From positions 34,343,501 through 34,407,500 of the forward strand of contig NC_134150.1 of NCBI RefSeq assembly GCF_033958435.1: a DNA stretch of 64,000 bases, given 5' to 3'. The first letter of the stretch is position 1. The number at the start of each line of letters is the position of its first letter. The position numbers and the translations under genes were made by a program. This document shows positions 35,150 through 47,339 of this stretch, piece by piece. The notes beneath the pieces were generated by a model. That model did not search any database and was not told the origin of the DNA. It saw only the letters and a program-made list of their open reading frames with translations. The DNA comes from Carettochelys insculpta (lineage: Eukaryota > Chordata > Testudines > Carettochelyidae).

Positions 35150-35930
35150 TATGGGCCTTTAAAGCCCACCTCACTAGATTAGCCTTTCTGTGTCCAAATT
35201 TTCTCTTCCCCTGCCTCAACAGTTGGACCCCCATCTCTGTTTAGCAGTCCTTCTTTCTGGAACAGCATTCCATGGTCAAGGAAGCCAAAGCCCGCCTGGT
35301 AGTACCATCTTTGCAGCCTGGCATTCCCCTCCAGGATGTATCTGTCTCTGCCTGAGCCCCTGTCTTTGACTAGTCTTCATCACCTGTAGTCCCAGAACCC
35401 TTTACTAACTTTTGATCTGCTCAGGGTTACACCTTGAGTACTATTAGTGCCCACATGGATGAGTAGCATGGGGTAGTAATCAGAGGGTTGAATGATCCTT
35501 GACAATCCTGTAACATCTCAGATATGGGCCCTCAGCAGGCAGCAAACTTTCCGGGATGTCATGTTAGGGTGACAGATGGGTGCTTCCATCCTCCTCAGAA
35601 GTGTGTCTCCAGCCACCCCACCCTACATTTCCTCCTGGGAGTAGTGCCTGGAGACCTCTCAGCCTTGGAGGCACGTGGCTTCTCCTCTTCCACCTTAGGA
35701 GGCAATTCCTTATCTCTCACAGCCAGGGCACCATAATTGTTTTCCAGAATCATGGTGGGGGGTTTGGGAGCTGGGGTGGAACATTGCCTGCTGCCAGAAG
35801 TAATCCACTTCCAGTGTCTTCTCTGAGAAACAGCCATCTCCTCCTCCCCACAGTGGCGTGCCAGCAGACCTCTGTATTTTGCAATTGAACTAAATTTAAA
35901 CTGAATTTCAGAGAACAAAGAGAAAGCACA
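35150..35930 (-). pseudogene. CR1 ORF1 remnant with esterase domain
   Basis: The minus strand shows PMLLIHVGTNS-type sequence near 35440-35490, then LEGNARLQRWYYQAGFGFLD and LLNRDG near 35200-35340. This is the SGNH esterase domain carried by CR1 ORF1. The expected DGxHL motif is degraded to DGGPT. The more N-terminal part (AVRDKELPPKVEEEKPRASK) lies at 35600-35750. It is non-functional. Confidence 0.6.
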
Positions 35931-35934
35931 TCCA

Positions 35935-36288
35935 CAGCTTGCGGGGGTCTCCCTGGCTGATTATGCCAAGGCTGCTGCAAGTAATGGAAACATTAATGCT
36001 TCTCATAGAAAAGTCACAAGAAACTTCTAGAATGAAAAGTACAGTATCGGGCAATTTAGGTATTGGGGGGATCATTATCAGACCTCCTAACTTAAAACTA
36101 TTATAATTTTACTAGATAATATACAGTGTAAAATTACATTTAGACTTTTGCCAAAGTTAAGTAAGCTAATAACAGAGCTAATCAAAATCTTTCAAGTGAA
36201 AGTTTTCACTCTGTAAAAATAGCCATTTGTAAAGCAAATTTTTGTGAAAAATTGGGGCTTAACTTCATTTTTTTTTCCAAAAAATCAT
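35935..36288. other. unannotated AT-rich sequence
   Basis: No supported feature was seen. Confidence 0.4.
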
Positions 36289-36290
36289 GA

Positions 36291-36674
36291 AAATAGAACC
36301 TCAGAGTTATGAACACCAAAAGAATGGAGGTTGTTCATAACTCTGAAATGTGTGTAATCAAACAAAACATTATGGCTGTGCTTTCAAAAGTTTACAATTG
36401 AACATGGAACTTAATACTGCTTTGAAACTTTGGTGTGCAAAAGAAAAAGCTGCTTTAACCATCTTTGTTTAAATTAAACAAGCAGAGAAACAGTTTCCTT
36501 ACCTTGTCAAAAATTTTTTTTTAAGTTTCCCCTTCCTATTGTTAGTAGTTTTTCATCTAACACAGCACCGTAGTGCATTTCGTTTGTTGTTGTTGTCCTG
36601 CTGCTGCCTCACTGGGTGCTTCTGGTTGCACCAGTCAGTTCACAACTCTTGTCCATAACTCAGAGGTTCCACTG
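36291..36674. mobile_element. Tigger-like MITE
   Basis: The left end 'gaacctcagagttatgaac' pairs with 'ataactcagaggttccactg' at the right, followed by TA. A local hairpin sits just inside the left end ('gttatgaaca' with 'tgttcataac'). The leftmost bases are mutated (aaat for cagt). It is about 384 bp and non-coding. Confidence 0.65.
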
Positions 36675-36679
36675 TATTT

Positions 36680-39190
36680 TAGAAAAAGTTTTTGACAATA
36701 GTACAAAACCTGTTATTGATATGGTGATTTAAATGCAAATTTTGTTAACCCACTCAATAGATTCATTTTAAAAATTTGAGACATTTGGGAAACTTTTTAA
36801 AAATCAGGATTAATTTTTATGGATTGGTTTTTCAAAACAAAAAATTAAAAAAAATGGGCCTATTACAAACAGTTCAAAATTACAATTCTGAAAGTTTGAA
36901 AAAAGTCTCTAACAATAGATTTTCATTGACCAGCTCTAGCTATTAATCATCAAACTATGGATTTAGAAACAATATGCCATCCTGCATTGTTTACAGAAGC
37001 CACGTCATGACCTCCTTTACTTGCACATAAAATTTCTGAGTAGAATATATACTGCTTACTGTTTAATCCACTTGACATTATTTATATCATCTGCTTTCTT
37101 TCCATCAGCCCACACCCCACAACAACCAAAGCGAACCACAAAGATTGTATTTTACTCTCCACTAATTGCACTACACATGACTGAAATGTTCAGTCCAAAA
37201 AGCTTGCATAGCGCTACACCCTTTATTCTAACCGAAGAACATGAGTCAGAGTTTTACTCTGGCATTTAGAACAAGGTCTGGCTTGAAGAGAGACTCAGTT
37301 TTAGAGAGACATCATTTTATTGACTCAGTAGCTATCCTTGATAAGGAATTGCCAAAGCTTAAAATGAACATGAGCTAAGCACTGACGCATATGAATTACA
37401 AATGAAAGTTTATCATTGTTTCACATAAACAAAATAGATATCACACAAAGATTGAAAGAATTGAATGGATTATGCAGTTCATCTCAGCCTGTTATCTTTC
37501 TATGGTCTACATTATGGAAGAATATTACGGAAGGCTATGAGATTCAAACAGCAGTGGTTGAGTAAGTTAGAAGGTACAGTAAAGTCTGCAGGGATGATTC
37601 AAACCACTAGGGTTAAAAGAAAAAAAGAAAGAAAGAAAATCAAACCAACCTTTGGTGGTATGATGTAAATCACTGTGGATAACAGCACGTACATCGGTAC
37701 TGATGCAGTACAAGAGAAATCTGTCCTGTGCTGGACAGAAATATGAGGTTGGGGTAACATATGGTAAAGAATTAGTTTGTTACAGTTTAGCTTATTTATG
37801 GCTCTTACAGGTCTCTTTCCTTGCCTGAATTTATTGGTGACAGAGTCCCTAGTATGGTTGCCAATTTTCTGACTGAAGAAAATGGAACACCCTTGCCCCA
37901 TCCCTTTCATCTTTTGTTTAGTTTACATTCCACAAAAGCCTATCCAAAAAGGCCCACTGACATAGACAATGGGCAAGGGGAGCCATTGCACAGGGGCTTG
38001 GCATTTCAGAGAAGTCAGGAGCTCCAGCTGCTGCAGTGGCCTGAGCACTGGAGCCCTTTGAACTGCCATGGCAATACTGCTCCACACAGCTGTGAGAAAA
38101 GCTGGGGGAGAGCGGGCAGCACCATGATTTCGGCAGTGCTAATTGTTGACTGCCTTCCAACTTTAGTTCTGCCCTTTCCAGGGACACTGAGCTAAGCCCC
38201 CACACACACACCTTGCCCTAGGGTCCACAGTGGCCATGCTGTGTCCACCATTGCTGTGTGTCTGCATGCAGACACACCTGGGATGATAGTTACTGCAATT
38301 GACAAAACAATGTTTTCATAGCTAGTTGGACAGCTAATAATTTTCTCCTTCTACTTTCATTTTTCAAATTATATTCATCTGCCTGTTGTGCTGTCTTATT
38401 AAATCAAGAACCCATAATACTGTTTAAGTACTATGCATTTCTATGAGAGCCTTCAAGTTAGCCTTTAGCCATGTTTTCATATCATTTAGCAGTGAACACA
38501 AACAATGAAAATCATATAGAAACTGTCACAAATAAGTGGCGCTTGGAGTCATGAACACTGTATTTATAGAACCGGCTTGATGTCCCACAATAAATTAACA
38601 CTGAGATCCAATTGTGCAGACACTTCTGTACACTGAAATAAAAAACAATAATGAAAGCTTCATGTATAGATGAGTGATGGAAAAGAAAATAAATATAGAT
38701 ACAGTAATAATGAAAGTTTAGTTTATTATAAGATAGCTAGGAAAAAACATTGTAGAAATATGGATCCATGATCTGAGATCACATCACTCATTACATAAGA
38801 AAATGAATTAGCAATGTCAGTTCCACACTGACAGTGTTATCAAACTAAATTATCTTGACATTCTTTAAAAATACTGAGACAGCATCAAGTGCTAACGGTA
38901 TCAAGAAACTAAAATCTACTCCTCCCTCCACAAAAATATTATATCTGGTGTCATTTCATTATTTTTTTTAACTCCATCACTTGTCATCTTTGGCATATTA
39001 CACCTTAAATTCACTTTCTAATCACTCATGATGTTTCCTTATTAAAAATACACAGTAGGGCAAGGACTTGACAATCTTTACTTCTAAATCCTAGAAAGAA
39101 ACCAGACAAATGTGTTTGTGCAAAAATAAGGCAAAATTGCTGAATTGCTAAGTGGATGAAAATAGTTTGTTTTGACTATCAAGCGGATTA
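36680..39190. other. unannotated sequence with repeat-like GC-richer patch
   Basis: 37850-38280 is GC-richer and starts 'tatggttgccaattttctga', which resembles a dispersed turtle repeat. The rest is AT-rich, and no gene is supported. Confidence 0.35.
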
Positions 39191-39194
39191 AATA

Positions 39195-39447
39195 CAGTAA
39201 ACCCCTGAAATGCACAATTTCGAGTTATGCTTAACGTGCATTAATGTGAGTTAAGCGCAACTTGAAGCTGCTCTGCAGCTGTCTGCCCATCCAGCACAGC
39301 TGGGAGAAGCTGAGGAGAAGCAATGTGCTGGTCAATTTCCTGTCTCCTGTGAGCAGTGGGGAGCTGGAGCCTATGAGCTACATGAAAATTCAACTTAAGC
39401 AGAGGTTGCCAAGAATGCAAATCTCTGAGTCAGTTGGGGGTCTACCG
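39195..39447. mobile_element. possible pogo/Tigger-like MITE
   Basis: The ends are 'cagtaaacccc' and 'ggggtctaccg', with TA on both sides (39193-39194 and 39448-39449). The match covers little beyond the terminal dozen bases. Confidence 0.45.
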
Positions 39448-39454
39448 TAGTTAG

Positions 39455-40735
39455 AATCCTCATTGATAGGGTTATTTCATAAATTTATTTTCAAGCAAGA
39501 AGAGAGATTTTTCTCTCATGGCCAAACTCTCAATTCAAAAGATAAATTTTCAAACTCCCCAGAACTTTGTGGTTTCCAGAATACTGAAGAGTTCAAGTTG
39601 CCTTCAAATCGAAAGTGAACGCTAAGTGCAATGTTGCCAGAGAGCAGCATTTTACACTTCTGACACATTACCAACTAGACTCTGCCACCCTTTCTCATGT
39701 TGAATATTATCTAGAGCTATAGTGGTCTTATCAAAGTCAATGTGGCTACTCCTGGAGTAAGGTGCTACTTCAGAGGAATAAAAGTATCAGATTCTGACAG
39801 AATGAACTATGTTGAAAAAGCTTATATGATTGCACATTACATGATCAGCGGTGTAGTACAGATTGCAATACAATATGCTTGGGCTACGTATATTTCCTTG
39901 TTTAGATATCAGTGTCACAGATGCAAAAAGAAGTGATCAAGATTTTCCAGTTCTGTACTAGCCTGTCCTAGCAGAAATTGAGCAGCTAGGCGAAACGCAG
40001 CTTTAAAGAGTCTTCCTGCTTCCTGTGATCTGGACCCACCACAGGGCCACAGTGTCCAGAGTCACTTTACTGGGCAGATCAGCTTTTCAAGAAAAAATTC
40101 CAAACACCAACAGGGGGATAGTAGGATTCACTCTGCCATGATTATTTTAAACTTTGAAACAGAATCTGCTCTTACTTGAGGTCTCTAAAATTGCCCTATC
40201 TCTAGCCTTGGCAGCTAGCTGATTTCAACTTAGAAACCAGCTGATTTCATGGTTTCTCCAGGCCAAACTTTCTAACGGAGTCAGCAGATTTCACACATGA
40301 ACAAGGGACATGATCCTTGCATTGCTTCTGCTCTTCCACAAGCTGAACATGTTTGTCATTCCACTGACTTCCATGAAGCTGCTCTTGAGTTGCCTTATGA
40401 AGGAAAGTAAAACCAGCCTTACTGTGCAAATGATAGATGGGACCTGCCATCCAACTGATAATTGCCTATTGCTCATGCACAGCATGTTAGAGAGGAAAAG
40501 TCTGAGATGACCAAGATGCTGAAACCATCTCTAACCTTTTTTTCATATTCAGCATTCATAGCTTCTTGGCCTTCCTACTGTTTTCTCCCTTATTGCATAT
40601 AGCAAGACTTATGATCTCACACCAGTGTAAATTGTGAATAGTCACTCTACTGAAGCCAATGGCATTAAACTGGTGAATACAACATCAGAATGAAAGCAAA
40701 CATTACCATTTTGGACACTTTATATAAAGGACACA
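39455..40735. other. unannotated sequence
   Basis: No supported gene or named repeat was seen. Confidence 0.4.
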
Positions 40736-40939
40736 TTTACAATGGGACAAATGACAGGTGTTATTGTGGTGGTCCTACACTTCTGCTTTATGAGATGGGT
40801 CAGGTACCTTCCTTTTTCTCTATTCTTGGGCATCATGCACTCCACTCATGAACCTTGATGCTAGGGCAGAGTCTCCCGTTCACTTTGCTTTCAGCCATAC
40901 ACCTCCAAACTCTGTCCTCTCCCCTTCCTCACTCCAGCC

Positions 40940-41226
40940 TACCTGCCTGAAACGGGGGTTTTATTAGGTCCCTGTCAAGGCCTTAATTGGCTCCAGGTGC
41001 TTCAATTAACCTGTGGTAACCTTCCGTAGTCTATAGAGAACCATTCCTAATTAGTCTGCTGAATCACATTAGGTTCCTAGGGGGGTGGGGGGAGTCTGTC
41101 TACAGGTGCTTCAATTATCCTGTAGCAGCCTTCCCTAGGCTCCAGGGAACCATGCCTTAATTAGTCTAGGGCTTATATATCTCCTGTCTCCCATTTTCCT
41201 GCTACTGCCTGGCCCTAATGTATCAC
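40940..41226 (+). mobile_element. candidate LTR fragment with internal tandem duplication
   Basis: Two imperfect copies of a segment starting 'aggtgcttcaatta' (40995 and 41104) repeat at 109-bp spacing. A TATA-like 'gcttatatatctcctg' lies near 41170, and the unit ends 'tgtatcaca'. This layout fits an LTR promoter with a duplicated region, but the 5' border is not seen. Confidence 0.4.
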
Positions 41227-41227
41227 A

Positions 41228-41490
41228 ATAAATAGTTTATAAATGTGTAATAAATAGATAACAGATGTTTTAATAAGCACCTAATCTATTGTTACAGAAT
41301 CTAACATGTCAATAAGTTACCTTTAGGTGTTCCCATAGTACAAATACCGAATAAATATTATCCAGCATAACTTATATCAATTAATTACACCCTCCACTAT
41401 CTGCTAATAATTATACATAATGCAGACTACTCATGCTTGTAACATTGTTAAGACATCTGTTAATCATTTATTAACCATTTATAAAAATTG
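41228..41490. mobile_element. palindromic MITE-like element
   Basis: A roughly 33-bp inverted repeat: 'tttataaatgtgtaataaat' onward at 41236-41268 and its complement at 41453-41485. It is AT-rich and non-coding. The family is unknown. Confidence 0.5.
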
Positions 41491-41494
41491 TGTA

Positions 41495-43550
41495 TAGCTG
41501 TATCCTTAAGTGTGAATTGTATTTATATTCTAAATAGATTTTATAAGATGAAGGTCCTCCTTTCTGTAAGCTTCCTCCATTAGTGCTAATAATTCAGGAG
41601 GTACATTCAGCTCAGTAAGTATTTTCGTGTTCAGCACAGAAAGAAAACTGCCACACTATTGATACAAGTCACTGCTGGTGTTTCTTGTGGCATCAAAAGG
41701 TTCACATGAAACTTCAGTTGCCTACAGATGTCCCTTAACTGCCTGCACTGTCCTGGACTTTTGACTGGGATCATTCCATTCTTGATACCTCCTTCTTATC
41801 TTAAATGTTCTTGTAAATCATGTGTCCCTTCAAGGGTTTACCATGAGCTTAGCTTGCACCTGAAGCAAGAGTCTTGTAGCCTCCTGGATAATTAATGTGT
41901 TTATTAAAAAATATTTATTTAAATATGTTATATAAAATGTTCTCTTTATCCATGAGCAGATGTAGTGACAACCTAAAAAAATAGGAACAGGAGAAACAAG
42001 CTGGAGACATGAGGTGCTCAAGTGTAGTGAAATATATAAAAACATACAAGTGAGGCAAAAATACCCTTTTAATTCTTAGGGTGAAGATCTGTGCCCCATT
42101 AAAATAGGGCATAAGTGTAACTTCACTGGTGCTCAGCTCCTGTGCTGGCCCTCTATACTAGAGTGCATTTCACCTGTAGAGTCAGATGCCAGTACCCTTA
42201 TTTTTTCTGAATAGCACCTTCTCCCACACATACACCATTTGTTTATTTATATAAAGAGAAGGCTGTCAGAAGCCCTAACTGTCAAGATCGGAATGGTCCT
42301 ACTGGTTTAATACTTTGAACAGGCAGGGTTGGGTGGAGGTTTGGATGAGGAAACATATTATCGAAAAGACCACAGTCTTGCAGAATTAGTTACTCCCATT
42401 CATGACAGCCCTTGGCCTGCCATGGATGAACTGCATTTTGTGCTGATGCAATCCCCTGTTAAAAAGCCACACTTTGCAAGCCTCCATTTCCAATCTTTTG
42501 TGCACTTTAAAACTTCTGCCTGCCTGTCTTCTTTTGACTGTACTAATTTACATAGTATTTCCTTTTACTGTGTAGATTTCAAGGTTACACTGGGGTCAAG
42601 CTGTATCTTTGCAAAATCAGGATGTAAACAAGTCTGGATTACTCATGTGATACTGCCCTGCCCGCCCAGTTGTTTGTTGTTTTTTCCTATTTGTGTTAGC
42701 ATCAAAAGTGGTTTGTTTGTTTTTTGTTACAATCCAATTTCTTACTTCCCTACATTCAGCAAAGTGGTTATAAAGCAGAGAAGCACTAAATACCCTGAAA
42801 TAACCCTACTCAAAGAAGGTATGGTAAAAGCCCAGCCCACCAACAAGCTATGAACCTGTTGTGAGAGTGACATTCTGGCAACTAGGATTTGCTCATGTTG
42901 TAGAAAGTGACTGAAATGTGTATTCACACAGAATGTCCACACAAATTAGCTGCATTTTAAAAGGGCGCTTTATTATAGAGAAAATACACACAGAATAATT
43001 CAGGCTTATGTATTCCTTCCAGCTGTACTCCTCCACACATTCCTTTTGCATTCTGATCTCATGCATGGAGTGAGAAAACTAGATTTAGTGGAAGAGTTCC
43101 TATCCAACTGCAACCCCTTCGTATTCCTCAGTCTGAGGGAGAAGGTATATTTATAACTGCCAGCTAGATGCAGTTTGGATTCATACCACAAAGGCAATAT
43201 GTATCATTTGTATATTGGGTAGCTTCATGCCATGGGATATTTTGCATAAAAAATACATGTGGGTATTATCCTACTCCCATTATTTATGCTGCCAAGGCCC
43301 CACGTACTTGAAATACACCTGGGAAGTGCACTCCGCTTGATATAATTTCTTATTGTTCCCAGATTAAAAGGCACGTTTACACTGAAAAATAAGTTCTCAC
43401 ACATTCTGATGTTGAGCTGAAGCGTGTCAGCTCAGCTACCAGGGCATTTCCAGGTGACCTGAGATTTCTTACCTGTGAATGACAATTATGCCTGACCTCC
43501 AGAGGAACACATATGATATCATCACTAGATCAGTCTGGACTGATTAGCTG
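41495..43550. other. unannotated AT-rich sequence
   Basis: The open frame at 42329-42853 (174 codons) has no domain signature and unremarkable composition. I do not call it a gene. Confidence 0.4.
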
Positions 43551-43554
43551 CCAA

Positions 43555-43920
43555 GGTAATGTTATATCTGGTGACAGTACTGCTGACTGGTGGGAGGGGA
43601 AAAGAGGAGACAGTTGCCCCCCGAGGCCCAGCTTTCAGATGGACCCAGAGCTCCAGCAGCCGCTGCTGTTACTTTGATAGTGGTGGCAGCCAGAGATCCA
43701 GACCCCTTAGAAGTGCTGTGGCAGCACTTCAGCTGCACGTGGCTCTGAGGAAATGGAGGGGCCCCAGTGCCACAATGCAAGCAGTGCTGAAAGCTCGCTG
43801 CCCTTGACTCCACCCCCTTCTATCCTGGATTCCGCCCCTTTCAGGGGCACATAGCTGGACCCGCCAGGGCCTGCAACACTTCAAAAGGGCCTGTGGCAGC
43901 TGTCGGCACTGCCGTCTGGA
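43555..43920. other. GC-richer repeat-like patch
   Basis: Composition changes sharply, with 'tgctgtggcagcacttcagc' and G/C runs, and open frames on both strands. It looks like a transposon relic, but I cannot name it. Confidence 0.3.
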
Positions 43921-43924
43921 AAGT

Positions 43925-44885
43925 CTCTCCTGTTAAGAGATGGCATGTCCAGTGTTACACAAAAATATGCAGGTCAGATTCATAGCTGCCCTCTAGCCCT
44001 TTTGCACCAGCTAGGTCAGCACAAAGAAGCCAAAGGACAGGCATGAGCTCCCTGTCTTAGAAATATTCCCAACACAGGAGGTGCTCTCAGTGGGGCAGGC
44101 TGGAGAAGGAGGGGGACACGTCAGAGGTTGGGGGGCCATGGCAAGGGAATTCCAATGTTTTAGTTCTCATCTTCTGCAATCACACAGAAAGATCACAGCA
44201 ACAGGCATTGAAGTCAGAGCAGCTCTTAGATCTGATTTGGCCTGACACCAAATCAGCCCCAGCATTTCCTGAATAAGGGAGGTATAAAATGCACCCCTCT
44301 CTGTCCCTTGTTTGGGGAATCTGGCACAATATGGATGGATGAATAAAAATGATTGGAGTAAATGAAACCATGGGCAGTTGTGCAGATGATGCAGCTCAAG
44401 TACCACAAACAACTGTTGTGTAGGTAAGTATGGTGACACTAACTTTCTCCTGCTTTATAAAGACAAAAGACAGTTTTGATAGATTTCATACATGCAGTGC
44501 TTGTATTAAGGAATCCCAGCTTTATCTCAGTGTTGTGGTAGAGGTTAGCCCTACACTTAGAAGAGAAGCAAGTGGGAAAATTCGGATACCACTGCATGGC
44601 GACTTTTGACAAACATAGATTCTTTCAGACCACCTGTTAAATTTTGGTCCCTCAAGAGTGTCTTTCATTTCAAACTGTTCCAAAGGGGTTTACAAATGTG
44701 ACTATAAGCATTGGATGGGACCACTGTGTCTGCTCTCTTTCTCCATCCTTCCACTCGTGCCTCACTCAAGCCATCCAACATCCTGATCGTATTCATGCTC
44801 ACTCTCATCTTTTCCCATATTCTTTTTCTCCAAGTCTCACTCCTTTCAGGTTCTTGTCCCCTCACAACAGTAGCATGCTGCCATC
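43925..44885. other. unannotated sequence
   Basis: No supported gene was seen. Confidence 0.4.
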
Positions 44886-44889
44886 TCTC

Positions 44890-45570
44890 CCATCTTAAAA
44901 AAAAAATCCTTGACCCCAATTACCTCCCCAACAACCACTCAGTCTCACTGTCATCTGTAAGCTCATTGACGGCACTGTTTGCAATCACTATAAGAGTTCC
45001 TTTCTTCCAGTTCCATTCTAGCACCTCTTCGATCCAGCTTCTGCCTCCTGCATGTCACTGAAACGACTCTCTTCAAAATCTCCTGTTACTAACCACCTCT
45101 CACAACAAGTATTCTGTCCTCATCCTGCTTGACCTGTCAGCCTCCTTTGGCCATGCTTCTCTGCTTAAAATTTTGCAACCTCCTTTGCTTTTTGACTATG
45201 GTCTCTCCTGACACCCAGCCTTGTAAACTGAATGTCATCTTTGACATGGTATTATCTCTAGGTCCTCCCATTTAAACCAGCTATATTTTTTGCATATAAC
45301 ATCTCTAAGATGTTACATTTCCATCCACTTACACAGCTTAAGCTATTAACCAAGTTCTCATAATCTTGTGTCTTGATTACTGCAACATCCTCTTCTCTGG
45401 CATTGTCAAAAGCAATCTTGAACGGTTCATATTCATTCAGAATAAGGTCATAACCCGTGGTCATTCGCTGGCTCTCCCTTCTCTCTCAGATCAACAAACT
45501 ACCCATCTTCATTTTGCAGGCCTTACATGGTCTGTCCCCACCCAACCCTATCATTTCTCATGCACTACTA
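44890..45570 (+). mobile_element. L2-like LINE fragment (RT region), decayed
   Basis: Translated pieces run in RT order: VLILLDLSASFG (near 45117, the A motif region, usually LLLLDLSAAFD), then LIILCLDYCNILFSGIVKS (near 45357), then a diverged LHF-GL-WSVP segment (near 45510). The DYCN-SG motif is typical of L2-type LINEs. Frames are broken throughout. Confidence 0.6.
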
Positions 45571-45574
45571 AAAT

Positions 45575-46175
45575 GCCAGTTCCTACCTCTGATCAGCCGA
45601 TGGTGACTGCTTCTATCAGTCTTTGTTACACTACCTACCAAAACGTTGGTAACAATCAGACTGCTGGTGTGCTGATACCACTGCCAGTCATGCTAAACAA
45701 TACCATCTAATAGTTTCCTTGTACTGTCTGAGCATATCTGTTGTTTTACTGTGGATTATAAATTCTTTGGAGGCCAAGATTTCTAGCATGTTGGGATCCT
45801 TGTTCACGAATAACACTCAAGCTAACACAAATAATACTAACAACCAATATTTTCACCCCTCCCTGCATTACAGCCACTTCTGAAGTGGAATGTAGCAGCT
45901 GTTTAATAATTTTGTATCGGAAGCACAGATTATTGTATCTCATTGAATCTGCAGGGTGAATTTGGATCAAACTTACATTTTGTGTAATCCCTAAGAAACC
46001 GATGGAGCTGCCAACGGAACGAAGCAACACAGAAGTTTGGACCTGGAATTCAACCAGAAAAAAACAGAGTACCCAAAAGTCAAAGTCATGCCACATTAAA
46101 GAGAGTGTTTGCATTATTATTATTGAAGCAATACATGTGCTTTTGTAACCCACACACCCATGTGTGGTTCACTGT
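45575..46175. other. unannotated sequence
   Basis: No supported feature was seen. Confidence 0.4.
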
Positions 46176-46179
46176 CTGA

Positions 46180-46300
46180 CGAAGCGGGTCTTTGCCCACG
46201 AAAGCTTATGCTCCAAAATATCTGTTAGTCTATAAACTGCCACAGGACTTCTTGTTGTTTTCGAAGATACAGACTAACATGGCTACCTCTCTGATACTTG
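46180..46300 (+). mobile_element. Penelope-like element tail
   Basis: 'cgaagcgggtctttgcccac' then 'gaaagcttatgctcc' and 'gtctataaactgccacagga' follow the PLE 3' end, with the terminal 'cagactaacatggctacctc' present. It is the forward-strand counterpart of 4209-4380. Confidence 0.7.
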
Positions 46301-46381
46301 TCCCATGTAGTGGTACCTAGGCCACCTCACAGAGAAACAATAAGTGTCCTCTAAAGCCTATGCTGAGAGCCAGTTGACCTT

Positions 46382-46440
46382 TAGCACAAGCTGTAAAGGT
46401 GCCTGTACTAAGCACTAGAGGTCCAACGTTTGAGTCTACC
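46382..46440 (+). mobile_element. tRNA-derived SINE fragment
   Basis: 'agcacaagctgtaaaggtgc' lies at the A-box position. About 35 bp on, 'cgtttgagtc' lies at the B-box position, with tRNA-like spacing. Diverged. Confidence 0.45.
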
Positions 46441-46486
46441 TGCGGGCAGTTACACTTTGCTAAAGCAAGCTACATGTACTTTAATC

Positions 46487-46789
46487 CAGGGGTGAGCAAA
46501 CGTTTTATGTTGGGCCCCACTTTCATCCCTGCAATTAGCAGGCCCCACCCCAACCTGTCTAATGTCATCCAAACTGATTGGAAAAACAAAAAAAACAAAA
46601 CGCTTTTGGCACATGAAAGAAAATAAGCCTGTAGAATGTAAAAATGTTATTAATCTGTATATAATGTGAACACACACACACACACAAACAGTAACATATT
46701 TCAACCTTTTTTAATGAGACGCATAAGCCCCCCTTATGAAATTTCATGGCTCCCCCAAGGGGTCCAACTCTCCACTGTGCACACCCCTG
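46487..46789 (-). mobile_element. hAT-type MITE, 'gtgagcaaac' family, copy 2
   Basis: The ends are 'caggggtgagcaaac' and 'cacacccctg', with near-matching flanks 'ctttaatc' and 'cttttaatc'. It is in reverse orientation relative to copy 1 and contains a (CA)n tract at about 46669-46686. Confidence 0.7.
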
Positions 46790-46799
46790 CTTTTAATCC

Positions 46800-47300
46800 A
46801 TATTGGTTTCATACTGTCAAGTGGGAGCTATTTTATTATATGAGGCTGTTTCTTTTCATGAATAGACTCTTGGCCAAGGGCTAAAATAAAGCACCAGAAG
46901 AAGATAAGATATTACAGTGTGCTGAGCTGATAAGAAAATGAGTTAAATAGAAACTATTCTTGTTTGTATGACAATCATTCTGGTGAGTATAGTTTCAGGC
47001 CAGGTTATTTTTGGTTGTCAGTATGATCTGCTACCAGAATATGCATACAGGCAAGAATTTGAATACAGGCAAAGTAAAAGCATTTGCACATGCATGTACA
47101 CAAACATATGCACCCTCCTCTTCCTTTTTTCATTCTCTAACAAGGTGAAATTGTGTCAGTCAGCTGCTACAAGAGAGTGACCTCATGCAAATGAAGCTGC
47201 AGCTTGTAGGAGAAAGTGTGTGGTCCCTTGAAGGGCTGGATAACCAGAGAATGATTCACTGCGGCAGCTTCAGACCCTGTCAGAATGAGGATGCTGTCCC
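46800..47300. other. unannotated sequence
   Basis: No supported feature was seen. Confidence 0.4.
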
Positions 47301-47308
47301 ACCCCTCC

Positions 47309-47336
47309 ACACACACACACATACACACAAATACAC
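47309..47336. repeat. (CA)n microsatellite
   Basis: A run of CA units with one T and one AA interruption. Confidence 0.85.
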
Positions 47337-47339
47337 AGG

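Larger units (their letters stand above)
32384..35930 (-). mobile_element. CR1: CR1 LINE, nearly full length, decayed
   Basis: Minus-strand CR1 from ORF1 (35930) to the 3' tail ('cagaatactagaaatggaag' on plus at about 32387). It has the same domain order as 625-3793 but many more stops and indels, so it is older. It extends further 5' into ORF1 than the first copy. Confidence 0.8.

Noticed and set aside
42329..42853. 174-codon open frame as a host gene
   Set aside because: No domain, no splice or start context worth noting, and composition like the surrounding non-coding DNA.
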